Source: Luteimicrobium xylanilyticum
GTDB taxonomy: Bacteria > Actinomycetota > Actinomycetes > Actinomycetales > Cellulomonadaceae
Reading direction: 5' to 3'
Length of the DNA stretch: 64,000 bases
Assembly (NCBI RefSeq): GCF_009429125.1
Contig: NZ_CP045529.1
Span: 1,612,001-1,676,000 of the forward strand
The position numbers and the translations under genes were made by a program. The notes under the pieces were generated by a model that did not search any database, had not been told where the DNA came from, and saw only the letters and a program-made list of their open reading frames with translations. This document shows positions 8,893 through 16,864 of the stretch, in pieces (the stretch's first letter is position 1; each line of letters starts with the position of its first letter).

Positions 8893-9696
8893 GTGACCGA
8901 CCATGTGACCGACGAGGGCACCCCGGCGACGTACTCTCCGCTGCGCGTGGCGGTGCTCGGAGCCGAGGGCCGCATGGGCCGCACCACGTGCGACGCGGTC
9001 GAGGCCGCCGCCGGCCTCGAGCTCGTCGCCCGCGTGACCCGCGGGGACGACGTCGCGCAGGCGCTGGCCGACTCGGGCGCGGACGTCGCCGTCGACTTCA
9101 CCCGACCCGACGTGACCGAGGAGAACGTGCACGCCGCGCTCGACGCGGGCGTGCACGTCGTCGTCGGGACGACCGGGTGGACGGCCGAGCGGCAGGGGCG
9201 GGTGCGCGAGCACCTGGCCCGCCGGGCGGCAGAGGGCCTCGACCTCGGCGTGATCGTCGCCCCGAACTTCGGGCTGTCCGCGGTCCTCGCGATGACGTTC
9301 GCCGCGAAGGCGGCGCGCTACTTCGAGTCCGTCGAGGTCATCGAGCTCCACCATCCCGACAAGCTCGACGCGCCGAGCGGAACCGCGACCCACACGGCGC
9401 GCGCCGTGGCCGCGGCCCGGGCCGCCGCGGGTGTCGCTCCGAGCCCGGACGCGACCGAGTCGGGCTTCGGGGCCCGGGGCGCCGACGTCGACGGGGTGCG
9501 CGTGCACGCGGTGCGCCTCCGTGGGCTGGTGGCGCACGAGGAGATCTTGCTCGGCAACGTGGGGGAGCAGCTCGTGATCCGTCAGGACTCGTTCGACCGG
9601 GTGTCCTTCATGCCGGGCGTCGTGCTCGCGGTGCGCGAGGTGGGCCGACGGCCCGGGCTCACGGTCGGCCTCGAGCACGTGCTCGACCTGGACTGA
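8893..9696 (+). CDS. dapB: 4-hydroxy-tetrahydrodipicolinate reductase
   Basis: NAD(P)H-dependent second step of the diaminopimelate branch for lysine and peptidoglycan. The 267-aa protein shows the Rossmann motif VAVLGAEGRMGR near residue 20, the GTTGW loop, ELHHPDKLDAPSGTA (substrate site with the catalytic lysine and the histidines nearby) and IRQDSFDRVSFMPGVVLA near the end. GTG 8893 has GGAAGGTG upstream. The dapA and dapF genes for neighbouring steps also lie in this window but at distant positions. Confidence 0.96.
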   Translation: MTDHVTDEGTPATYSPLRVAVLGAEGRMGRTTCDAVEAAAGLELVARVTRGDDVAQALADSGADVAVDFTRPDVTEENVHAALDAGVHVVVGTTGWTAERQGRVREHLARRAAEGLDLGVIVAPNFGLSAVLAMTFAAKAARYFESVEVIELHHPDKLDAPSGTATHTARAVAAARAAAGVAPSPDATESGFGARGADVDGVRVHAVRLRGLVAHEEILLGNVGEQLVIRQDSFDRVSFMPGVVLAVREVGRRPGLTVGLEHVLDLD

Positions 9697-9706
9697 GGGG
9701 CCCGAC

Positions 9707-10165
9707 GTGCGCAAGGGACTGCTCGGGGCGCTGCTCGCGACCGCGGTGCTGGTGATCTACGCGTTCGCGATCGGGCGCGCCGTCGTCGCCCTGCTCGGCT
9801 CGGGCAGCGCGGTGGGGATCGTGATCGGCGTGTGCCTGATCGTCATCCCGTTCCTCGCGCTCTGGTACATCGGGCGGGAGTGGTGGTTCGCCGTCCAGGT
9901 GCAGCGGCTGGCGAACGAGCTGCACGCCCAGGGCGGGCTCCCCGTCGACGACCTGCCGCGCTCGCCCGGCGGCCGGATCGACCGTGCGGCCGCCGACGCG
10001 CAGTTCGTGCTGCGGCGGGCGGAGGCCGAGGCGGCGCCGGACGACTGGCGGACCTGGTTCAACCTGGGGTTCGCCTACGACGCGTCGGGGGACCGCCGTC
10101 GGGCGCGCGAGTCCCTGCGTCGCGCGGTCAAGCTCCACGCCACCGCGGCGTCGTCCGCGACGTAG
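9707..10165 (+). CDS. Small membrane protein with one TPR-like motif
   Basis: 152 aa, no family recognised with certainty. Two membrane helices at about residues 4-30 and 37-54 are followed by a cytoplasmic tail. Residues 115-140 (DDWRTWFNLGFAYDASGDRRRARESL) read as a single tetratricopeptide repeat, suggesting protein contact. It starts 10 nt after the dapB stop and is likely co-transcribed with it. Function unknown. Confidence 0.75.
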   Translation: MRKGLLGALLATAVLVIYAFAIGRAVVALLGSGSAVGIVIGVCLIVIPFLALWYIGREWWFAVQVQRLANELHAQGGLPVDDLPRSPGGRIDRAAADAQFVLRRAEAEAAPDDWRTWFNLGFAYDASGDRRRARESLRRAVKLHATAASSAT

Positions 10166-10170
10166 GCCCC

Positions 10171-10188
10171 GGCGCGGTACTTCGCGCC
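10171..10188. terminator. Short hairpin between convergent genes
   Basis: GGCGCG (10171-10176) and CGCGCC (10183-10188) with a 6-nt loop fill the gap between the TPR-like gene and azlD. A weak bidirectional terminator is possible. Confidence 0.3.
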
Positions 10189-10509
10189 TCAGGGCATGCC
10201 CGCGGCGCGCAGCAGCGCGGCGGTGAGGGCGGCGAGCACGACGACGACGATGAACGGCGCCCGCAGCAGCAGCGCCACCGCAGCCACGCCGAGGGCGGGG
10301 AGGCGGGCGTCGACGACGAGCTCACGCCCGGACGCGACGGTCTGGACGGCGACGAGCGCTGCGAGCAGGGCGACGGTGACGAGCGCGGCGGTTCGCGCGA
10401 CCCGCGGGTGCGCGGCCCACGACCCGGGCACGACGTGCCCCGCGAGCTTGAGCGCGAGGCACACGGCGCTCCCGGCGAGGACGGTGATCCAGATCGTCGT
10501 CGGGCTCAT
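10189..10509 (-). CDS. azlD: AzlD family branched-chain amino-acid export subunit
   Basis: 106-aa integral membrane protein, the small partner of AzlC in export of branched-chain amino acids or their analogues. The sequence is almost entirely four hydrophobic helices, starting MSPTTIWITVLAGSAVCLALK. ATG 10509 overlaps the azlC stop by 4 bases (ATGA), implying coupled translation. The frame is open to 10563, but that part lies within azlC and is not typical of the family. Confidence 0.88.
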   Translation of the reverse strand: MSPTTIWITVLAGSAVCLALKLAGHVVPGSWAAHPRVARTAALVTVALLAALVAVQTVASGRELVVDARLPALGVAAVALLLRAPFIVVVVLAALTAALLRAAGMP

Positions 10510-11231
10510 CGGGACCCACCCTCGGCCGTGGCGGGGTTCGCATGCGAGCGACCGCTCCACCACCCGACGACGACGGCGAGCACGGCTGCGACCAGCACGG
10601 GCACCCCGCTGGGAACCGCGGGCGTGAGGATCACCGCGACGACGACGGCGCCCGCCGCGACGTAGCGCGCGAGGGCCGTGCGCAGGCGCGGCCAGAGCAG
10701 GGCGAGGAACGCCGCGGAGGCGGCGGCGTCGAGCCCGTAGCGTTTCGGGTCACCGAGCGCGTTGCCGGCGAGCGCACCGGCGAGCACGAACGCGTTCCAG
10801 AGCACGAACACCCCGGCCCCGGTGAGCCAGAACCCGACGCGCGCGAGGCGCACGGTGGGCTGCGCGGTGGCGACCGCGGTGGACTCGTCGATGGTCAGGT
10901 GCGCGGCGAGCACCCGCCGCCACGACCGGACGGCGAGGAGCGGCGAGAGCTGGACGCCGTAGAACCCGTTCCGGATGCCCAGCAGCCCCGCCGTGGCGAT
11001 CGCTGACGCGGCCGAGCCACCGGTGCCGACGATCCCGACGAGCGCGAACTGCGAGCCGCCCGAGAACATGAGCAGGCTGAGCACGACGGCCTGCCACACG
11101 GACAGCCCGGCCACGACCGCGAGCGCTCCCAGCGAGATCCCGTACAGCCCTGTCGCGACGGACACGGAGAGCGCCTGCCGGACGACGGCCCGCTCGTCGG
11201 GCGGCGTCGTCGGGCGGGCGGAGCGGGGCAC
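10506..11231 (-). CDS. azlC: AzlC family branched-chain amino-acid permease
   Basis: Large subunit (241 aa) of an AzlCD/BrnFE-type exporter in the cytoplasmic membrane. Family features are MFSGGSQFALVGIVGTGG in an early helix and a run of hydrophobic segments to the C-terminus. GTG 11231 is chosen because TAGGCT (complement of 11238-11243) ends 6 nt upstream, the leaderless pattern used repeatedly here. Substrate assignment beyond branched-chain or related amino acids is not possible. Confidence 0.92.
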   Translation of the reverse strand: MPRSARPTTPPDERAVVRQALSVSVATGLYGISLGALAVVAGLSVWQAVVLSLLMFSGGSQFALVGIVGTGGSAASAIATAGLLGIRNGFYGVQLSPLLAVRSWRRVLAAHLTIDESTAVATAQPTVRLARVGFWLTGAGVFVLWNAFVLAGALAGNALGDPKRYGLDAAASAAFLALLWPRLRTALARYVAAGAVVVAVILTPAVPSGVPVLVAAVLAVVVGWWSGRSHANPATAEGGSR

Positions 11232-11237
11232 CCGCCG

Positions 11238-11243
11238 AGCCTA
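11238..11243 (-). promoter_or_regulatory. azlCD -10 element (leaderless)
   Basis: TAGGCT on the minus strand, 6 nt before the azlC GTG. Confidence 0.5.
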
Positions 11244-11282
11244 CCCAGCGTGGTGCGAGCTCCGTGCGCCCCACGGCGACCG

Positions 11283-11897
11283 TCAGTGCTCGGCGTCCGC
11301 CTCGTCGCCGCGCTGCGCGTTGGCGGCGCGCTGGTGGGCGGTGAGGGAGAGCCGGTCGATCCACGCGAGCGCGAGCGCCGAGAAGACGAAGGCGAGGTGG
11401 ATGATCGTCTGCCACATCATCTGCTCGGCGCTGTACTCCTTGGAGCTGATGAACGTGCGGAGCAGGTGGATCGAGGAGATGCCGATGATCGACATCGCGA
11501 GCTTGGTCTTGAGCACGTTGGCGTTGACGTGGCTCAGCCACTCGGGCTCGTCCGGGTGGCCCTGGACCTGCAGGCGGGACACGAAGGTCTCGTAGCCGCC
11601 GATGATCACCATGATGAGCAGGTTGGAGATCATCACCACGTCGACCAGGCCGAGGACGGCGAGCATGATGTCGGACTCGTCGACGCCGTGGTGACCCACG
11701 AACACGCCCTCGGCGAGGTGCCAGAGCTCCTTGAGGAACTGCCAGACGTAGATGGCCTGCGCGACGATCAGGCCGAAGTAGAGCGGCGCCTGCAGCCAGC
11801 GCGACGCGAAGATCGCGTAGCCGAGCCCGATGGTGGGCGGACGGCGGCGGGCCGGGGCGGGGGAGTCGGGGGTCGGGCGGTCGAGGACGTCGGCCAC
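11283..11897 (-). CDS. UPF0114 / YqhA family membrane protein
   Basis: 204 aa with about four membrane helices. The hallmark is the block [20 protein letters not shown] at about residues 27-46, and the later [20 protein letters not shown], both typical of the YqhA/UPF0114 family, whose function is unknown. GTG 11897 has AGGAGAG upstream, and TACACT (complement of 11926-11931) is a plausible -10. It precedes azlC on the same strand with 51 nt between them. Confidence 0.9.
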   Translation of the reverse strand: MADVLDRPTPDSPAPARRRPPTIGLGYAIFASRWLQAPLYFGLIVAQAIYVWQFLKELWHLAEGVFVGHHGVDESDIMLAVLGLVDVVMISNLLIMVIIGGYETFVSRLQVQGHPDEPEWLSHVNANVLKTKLAMSIIGISSIHLLRTFISSKEYSAEQMMWQTIIHLAFVFSALALAWIDRLSLTAHQRAANAQRGDEADAEH

Positions 11898-11961
11898 GGG
11901 GCTCTCCTGGTCTCGGGGAGGCGCGAGTGTAGCAAGGTGAGCCCGGCCTTCCCTGGGGGCA

Positions 11962-13230
11962 TCAGTCGGCGCGGATCGCGAGGGCGGGGCTGACGCGGCC
12001 CGCGCGCCACGCCGGGTACGCGGAGGCTGCGATCCCGACGACGGCGCCCAGGACCGGTCCGACGACGGCCAGCCAGGGTGCGAGGCGGGCTGACCAGTCG
12101 TTGGCTGCTGCTACAGCGACGGTGGCTGTCAGCCCGAAGGCGCTTCCGGCGACGCCGCCGAGGAACCCGGTGACCGCACCCTCGCACCAGAACACCGCCG
12201 ACACCGCGGGCCGGGAGGCCCCGAGTGCTCGCCGCAGCCCGATCTCGGGCGTGCGGGCGACGACGGCGACGACCATGGCGTTGGCGATGAGCAGCGCGGT
12301 CAAGGCCAGGAGGAACGCCCCGATCCACGCGCCGAGTCGGCCGAGCTGGTTGGAGACCCCGCGTCGCAGCGAGGCCAGCGACTCGACCTGGGAGGCGGCG
12401 AGCCGTTCGGGGGCGTCCGGCCGGACGGCCACCCGCACGACGCCCGCGACCCCCGCCCCGGCGCCGGGTGCGGTCCGCACCAGGAGCTGGGTGTCGCCGT
12501 CGGACCCGACGGCGGCGAGCACGCGCGCGTAGGGGAGCAGGACGGTGCCGGACACGTCCGCGCCGCCGTCCTCGGGGCGTGCGAAGCCCGCGACCCGGTA
12601 CGTCGTGCCGCCGACGGAGATCGCGTAACCCGTCGGGTCGGTGGTGACCGGGACCCCGAGCGCCTTCGCCGCATCGACGCCGAGGAACGCGACGGTCTGG
12701 TCCGTGCCGAGCAGCCATGTCCTGCCGGGGTCGACGGTGTCTTGTGCGGCGTCGAGGTAGCCGGGGACGACGCCCGCGACCGTGAGATGGCGGATGGCGT
12801 CGGTGTCCCCGCCGCCGCCCTCCGCGGTCCCGGCCGGGGTCGCTGCCGGGGTGACGGTGTCGGGGCCGTGCCCCGACAGGTCGAGCCGGCGCCCGGCAGC
12901 CACGACACCCTGAACGGCGGTGGCGCGCGCCTCGGCGTCGCCCGGGAACACGCCGGCTGGGGCGTCCGGGGCGGCGCTCCCGTCGGCGGAGCTGCCCGCG
13001 TCGGCGTCCGCCGCCCCCTGCGCGACGGACACCGTGACCTGGTCGAGCGTGGACGCGGCGAGGTCCGCGCCGATCTGGTCGGCCGCCGTCGTCGACACCC
13101 CGACGGACGCGACGAGCGCTCCCGTGGACAGCGCGACGGCCGCGAGCATCAGCAGGCTGCGAGACCGGCGCGCGGACAGCTCGACGACGACGTCGCGCAC
13201 GAGGTCGCCCCAGCGTTCGGTCGCCCTCAT
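11962..13230 (-). CDS. MacB/FtsX-type ABC transporter permease
   Basis: 422-aa permease. An N-terminal membrane helix (about residues 26-45) is followed by a large extracytoplasmic domain of about 230 residues, then three C-terminal helices, the first near [20 protein letters not shown]. The conserved [15 protein letters not shown] loop, a mark of FtsX/MacB permeases, follows that helix. The ATG overlaps the stop of the ATPase gene by 4 bases. It is the last gene of the exporter block (membrane-fusion protein, ATPase, permease). Members of this type export peptides, lipids or drugs, or transduce envelope signals; the substrate here is unknown. Confidence 0.9.
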   Translation of the reverse strand: MRATERWGDLVRDVVVELSARRSRSLLMLAAVALSTGALVASVGVSTTAADQIGADLAASTLDQVTVSVAQGAADADAGSSADGSAAPDAPAGVFPGDAEARATAVQGVVAAGRRLDLSGHGPDTVTPAATPAGTAEGGGGDTDAIRHLTVAGVVPGYLDAAQDTVDPGRTWLLGTDQTVAFLGVDAAKALGVPVTTDPTGYAISVGGTTYRVAGFARPEDGGADVSGTVLLPYARVLAAVGSDGDTQLLVRTAPGAGAGVAGVVRVAVRPDAPERLAASQVESLASLRRGVSNQLGRLGAWIGAFLLALTALLIANAMVVAVVARTPEIGLRRALGASRPAVSAVFWCEGAVTGFLGGVAGSAFGLTATVAVAAANDWSARLAPWLAVVGPVLGAVVGIAASAYPAWRAGRVSPALAIRAD

Positions 13231-13922
13231 GCCACAGCCACCGCGGACGCGAGGTGCCCGGCGTCGAGCACGAGGGCGCGGTCGGCCCAGGCCGCGAGGC
13301 GTGGGTCGTGGGTGATGACGACGACGGCCGTGCCGCGGGCGGCCTGCTCGTCGAAGAGCCCGAGCACGGTGTCGGCGTTGGCGCCGTCGAGGTTGCCGGT
13401 GGGCTCGTCGGCGAGGAGGACGGGTGGCTGCGTGACGATCGCGCGGGCGATCGCGAGCCGCTGCTTCTCGCCCCCGGAGAGCAGGCGTCCGAGCGCCCCG
13501 GCGCGGTGGGTGAGCCCGACGCGTGCGAGGACGTCGGTGACGAGCGCTGCGCGGTCGGCCCGGGGCACCCGCGCGACCGCGAGCTTGAGCTCGACGTTCT
13601 CCGCGACCGTGCGGTGCCCGAGGACGTGCGAGTCCTGGAACACGAAGCCGAGCACGTCGGCGCGCAGTGCGTCGCGACCGGCGTGGGTGACGTCCGCGGT
13701 CTCGTGGCCGGCGAGCGCGTAGCTGCCGGACGACGGCTCGTCAAGCAGCCCCAGGATGTTGAGCAGCGTCGACTTGCCGGCGCCGGAGCGACCGACGATC
13801 GCGACCCGCTCGCCCGCACGGACCTCGAGGTCGACGCCGCGCAGCGCGTGGACGGGCGGGACGTCGCCAGCGGGCGCGTACGTCCGGGTCACGGCGGCGG
13901 CACGCAGCACGGGCGCGGTCAT
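13227..13922 (-). CDS. ABC transporter ATP-binding protein (MacB/LolD type)
   Basis: 231-aa nucleotide-binding subunit. Walker A GRSGAGKST at about residues 44-52, Q-loop near VFQDSH, signature LSGGEKQR, Walker B VLLADEPTGNLD and switch VITHD are all present, so it should be active. The LADEPTGNLD form is typical of the MacB/LolD/FtsE group, which pairs with FtsX-like permeases such as the next gene. Overlaps its neighbours on both sides by 4 bases, indicating tight co-expression. Confidence 0.95.
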   Translation of the reverse strand: MTAPVLRAAAVTRTYAPAGDVPPVHALRGVDLEVRAGERVAIVGRSGAGKSTLLNILGLLDEPSSGSYALAGHETADVTHAGRDALRADVLGFVFQDSHVLGHRTVAENVELKLAVARVPRADRAALVTDVLARVGLTHRAGALGRLLSGGEKQRLAIARAIVTQPPVLLADEPTGNLDGANADTVLGLFDEQAARGTAVVVITHDPRLAAWADRALVLDAGHLASAVAVA

Positions 13923-15280
13923 GACGCACCTCCGACGACGACCTGCTCGCCCTCGGCGATCCCGTCGCCTGTGACCATGGCGTACCCGTCGAGCTCGGCT
14001 TCCACGGTGACGGTGAGGTGGCGAAGCGAGCTCTTCTCGGAGCCTGAAGCTGAGGTCGAGGCTGAACCTGCGGTCGCGAGGACGTAGGTGCCGTCATGAT
14101 CCTGGCGCAGCGCGACGACGGGCACGGTGAGGCCACGCGCCGCCTTGGCCTTCGCGCCCGCGGACCGGATCACGACCTTGTCGCCGTCCTCGAACGAGGC
14201 GTTCTTTTCCACGGGGAGCTTGATCGCGACGTCGTAACCGGGGGTCGAGTCGCTGTCGTCGGCGCTGGCCTTCTTGAACGCGCTCACGCTCGTGACCGTC
14301 GCGTGGACGGGGTCGCCGGTGGCGGCGACGTCCGCGACCGTCACCCTCGCGCCCTCGGCAAAGGTCTCAGCCTGCCCGACGTCGACGCGCGCCTTCGCGG
14401 TGGGCGCGCCGACGCGCAGGGTCGCGACCGAGCCGTCGACGAGCGTGCCGACCTTCTTCACGGCCACGACGCGCGCTCCGGCGGTCGGGACGTCGACGAT
14501 CTCCGCGTAGGGGAGCGGAGTGTCGGCGGCGCGGCGCGCGGCAGCGAGGTCGGCGCCGGAGGAGTGGGCGCCGGACGTGCCGGCGTCGTTCTGCGCGTCG
14601 TCCCCGGCCCCGCCGCCGTCGCTGGTGCCTGCGCCGTCCGCCGCGCCCTGCTGCGCCGATCTGGCGGCCTGCTCCGCGTCGTCGAGCGCGGACTGCGCGT
14701 CGGCGGAGGGGGCGGGCGCCGTGACCCCGGCGCGGGAGTAGAGGGCGCGGACGGCTGCGGACGTGCCGGTGCCGTAGGTGCCGTCGGGCGTGCCGCGGTA
14801 GAGCCCGAGGGTCGCGAGCGCGTGCTGCAGCGCCTGGACGTCGGGGCCGCTCATCCCGGGGGTGAGGTTCCGGTAGAGGGTGAAGGGCAGCGCGAGCGCG
14901 ATCACGGGCCGGCCCGAGACCTCGACGAGCGCGTCCCCCGGTTCCAGCAGCGAGCCCGCCTTCGCATCGACCCGCGTGACGACGCTGCGGCCGCCGTCCG
15001 AGGCCGGGACGCTGACGTCCAGGGTCGAGCCGGCCGACACGGTGCCGGTCAGCTCGGGGACCTGGGCGGGGAACGAGCGCGTCGCGACCGCCGCCGTCAC
15101 GACGGGGTCGATGCTCGCGTTGCGGGTCGCCTCCTCCCAGGGGGAGCGGACGAACGTCCCGGCCGCGAACGCCGCCGCCATGGCGACGACGCACATGCCG
15201 ACCCAGATGGCGATCCAGCGGGATCGCGAGCGAGCGCCCGGCAGCCGAGCGGCGCCGTCGCGGGCATGGTGGCGGGTCAC
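13919..15280 (-). CDS. Membrane-fusion protein with peptidoglycan-binding domain
   Basis: 453-aa adaptor of a MacA-like exporter. A single N-terminal membrane anchor at about residues 23-43 (IAIWVGMCVVAMAAAFAAG) is followed by an HlyD/biotinyl-lipoyl-like half (PASDGGRSVVTRVDAKAGS). A PG_binding_1 domain (MSGPDVQALQHALATLGLYR, then GTYGTGTSAAVRAL) and an acidic, Ala/Ser/Gly-rich linker near residues 210-250 come next, then a beta-barrel-type C-terminal region. The wall-binding domain replaces the outer-membrane docking of Gram-negative MacA. GTG 15280 overlaps the stop of the lipoprotein gene by 4 bases. Confidence 0.88.
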   Translation of the reverse strand: MTRHHARDGAARLPGARSRSRWIAIWVGMCVVAMAAAFAAGTFVRSPWEEATRNASIDPVVTAAVATRSFPAQVPELTGTVSAGSTLDVSVPASDGGRSVVTRVDAKAGSLLEPGDALVEVSGRPVIALALPFTLYRNLTPGMSGPDVQALQHALATLGLYRGTPDGTYGTGTSAAVRALYSRAGVTAPAPSADAQSALDDAEQAARSAQQGAADGAGTSDGGGAGDDAQNDAGTSGAHSSGADLAAARRAADTPLPYAEIVDVPTAGARVVAVKKVGTLVDGSVATLRVGAPTAKARVDVGQAETFAEGARVTVADVAATGDPVHATVTSVSAFKKASADDSDSTPGYDVAIKLPVEKNASFEDGDKVVIRSAGAKAKAARGLTVPVVALRQDHDGTYVLATAGSASTSASGSEKSSLRHLTVTVEAELDGYAMVTGDGIAEGEQVVVGGAS

Positions 15281-16185
15281 TTGAAGTCCGGGTGGTCGCG
15301 CTGGTAGTCCGCGATGACATTCTTCGCCTTCACGAGCGCGGCGTCGATGCGCCGCCGCTGGGCGACGAGCTCCTTGTGGTACTTCGCGACGGTCGGTGCC
15401 TGCGCGTCGGCGACGAGTTCCGACAAACTCTCTACGTAATGGACCTGTGTCTTGCAGGAGACGACCTTAAGTGCGAGAGCGATCTGCTGGGGTGAGATGA
15501 CGTTGACGTCGGAGCCCCTGACAAAGCCGGGGTTGCCAGGGTCGGGCTCGAGATCTGCTGCCTTGAGGCAGGCGTCGTAACTCGACTCCACCTTTTCGGC
15601 TGCCTCGCTCGCGAGAGCGCTGTTCGTGGCGGCGTTCGCGGCCTTCGCCCATGGGCCATTTGGAGCGATTGTGCGCGAGTCGAACGCCTTGGCGTGCGCG
15701 TGGCAAGCGTCAACCACGTTCCATTCCTCGTCGGTTAGCTTGCCGTTGTTTCGGGACGCAAGCGTGCCGCGGTGGGTGACATGTGGAGCTCCCTTGATGC
15801 CGTTTGCGACGAGGTCGGCGTCCGACTGGGCGCCAACAAAGCCATACTTCTCGGCGTATTCTTTGACCCAGACTCCAAAGTAGTTCGACGTGATGTTTGC
15901 GATATCGTGGGTCGGTGCAGACGGGTAGAACCGTACCCCCTGCTCGTTAGCGCATTCAGCGACTTTAATGGTGTAGGCCGATGTGAGAGTGTCATCTTCA
16001 TCCGCGGAAACCGAGAACTGCTCGACTGGAAAGTGGATTATCCCGAGCTTCTTGTCGAGTCTCGTCTCTACGCTGTTCTGTCCATCAGCATTCGAGTCAT
16101 GGGCTGAACACGAACTGAGGGCAATGCTTGCCAGAGATGTCATGACGATTGTCATGACGAGCCGCTTGTGGAATTTTGGCTGCAC
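15277..16185 (-). CDS. Lipoprotein A, paralogue of lipoprotein B
   Basis: 302-aa predicted lipoprotein of no known family. Signal peptide with lipobox LSSC, lipidated Cys26. Four further Cys are spaced as in the 311-aa lipoprotein at 16865-17800, and the C-terminal blocks SYDACLKAADLEP, QQIALALKVVSCKTQVHY and APTVAKYHKEL match it, so the two are paralogues. The coding sequence is clearly richer in A/T than its neighbours and uses codons such as AAA, ATT and TTT, suggesting recent transfer or relaxed selection. It overlaps the membrane-fusion gene, so it is probably part of the exporter operon. It may be a substrate-binding, chaperone or immunity protein; this is inference. Confidence 0.8.
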   Translation of the reverse strand: MQPKFHKRLVMTIVMTSLASIALSSCSAHDSNADGQNSVETRLDKKLGIIHFPVEQFSVSADEDDTLTSAYTIKVAECANEQGVRFYPSAPTHDIANITSNYFGVWVKEYAEKYGFVGAQSDADLVANGIKGAPHVTHRGTLASRNNGKLTDEEWNVVDACHAHAKAFDSRTIAPNGPWAKAANAATNSALASEAAEKVESSYDACLKAADLEPDPGNPGFVRGSDVNVISPQQIALALKVVSCKTQVHYVESLSELVADAQAPTVAKYHKELVAQRRRIDAALVKAKNVIADYQRDHPDFK

Positions 16186-16221
16186 GGTGTGTATCCAATC
16201 TGCGCCTGAGGAGAACGTTCT

Positions 16222-16254
16222 CCGGGGCCTGAGGCACTGGACCTCGGGCCCCGG
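16222..16254 (-). terminator. Terminator-like hairpin after the I36-like gene
   Basis: 13-bp stem with one mismatch: 16222-16234 (CCGGGGCCTGAGG) and 16242-16254 (CCTCGGGCCCCGG), 7-nt loop, starting 7 nt beyond the stop codon of the small secreted protein. A separate perfect 12-bp palindrome, GAGAACGTTCTC (16211-16222), adjoins it and lies upstream of lipoprotein A. The pair could attenuate transcription into the exporter genes. Confidence 0.55.
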
Positions 16255-16261
16255 AAACGTG

Positions 16262-16687
16262 TCAGCTGCTGCAGCCGCTGAACTTGTAGCTGCTGATCCG
16301 GTTGTCCCAGTTCTCGCCCGCGTTGGTTCCCTTGCCTGCTCCGTTAGTCAGGTTGGGGTCTTGATAGTTTGCGGTCACAAGGGACTTGCTGTTGAGGTAG
16401 AAGTAGGCGCCGCTCCTCGTCGAGGTGTCGTAGTAGTAGGTCGAGCTGCAGGAGCCGCCGTTCGCCTCCGCGGAGCTCGCCGTGTCGTTGAGCTTGGTCC
16501 CGACGAGGCTGTCGTAGTCGGCCGACTTGCCGATGTACGTCCCCGAGGAGTTGTCCTCCATCCAGAGGCACGTGTAACCGACGTTGCAGTCCGCTGCCGC
16601 CTGCGCCGGCACGGCCGCACCGATTCCAGCGAGCAGCATGCCCACGAATGCGACGGCCAGTGCCACCGCCTTCTTGCTGATTCCCAT
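16262..16687 (-). CDS. Small secreted I36 / beta-gamma-crystallin-like protein
   Basis: 141-aa precursor with a clear signal peptide, probably cut after residue 30 (VPAQA). The mature part of about 110 residues is rich in Tyr, Asn, Ser and Gly and has four Cys (34, 40, 80, 139), two likely disulfides. The YTCLWMEDNSSGTYIG and LNDTASSAEANGG blocks and the later ENWDNRISSYKF match the peptidase-inhibitor I36 / crystallin-like repeat pattern of actinobacterial secreted proteins. ATG 16687 follows AAAGGAC; the frame is open to 16738. It sits between two paralogous lipoproteins and upstream of an exporter. It could be a protease inhibitor, a bacteriocin-like effector or an envelope-stress protein. 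Confidence 0.78.
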   Translation of the reverse strand: MGISKKAVALAVAFVGMLLAGIGAAVPAQAAADCNVGYTCLWMEDNSSGTYIGKSADYDSLVGTKLNDTASSAEANGGSCSSTYYYDTSTRSGAYFYLNSKSLVTANYQDPNLTNGAGKGTNAGENWDNRISSYKFSGCSS

Positions 16688-16864
16688 TGCTGTCCTTTCG
16701 TGACGCCCGACCGGCTGCTGCCGGTCCTTGAGGCGCACGACAGATCCTGGCGTCAGATGATTGGCTGAGGTAACCGCCGATGGGGGGAGTTGTTCGTGGG
16801 GTCAGGGGATATCAGAGGGCTCGCTGGTGGGAACTTCGCCCCCCCCCGACTGGGTGACGGCTAC

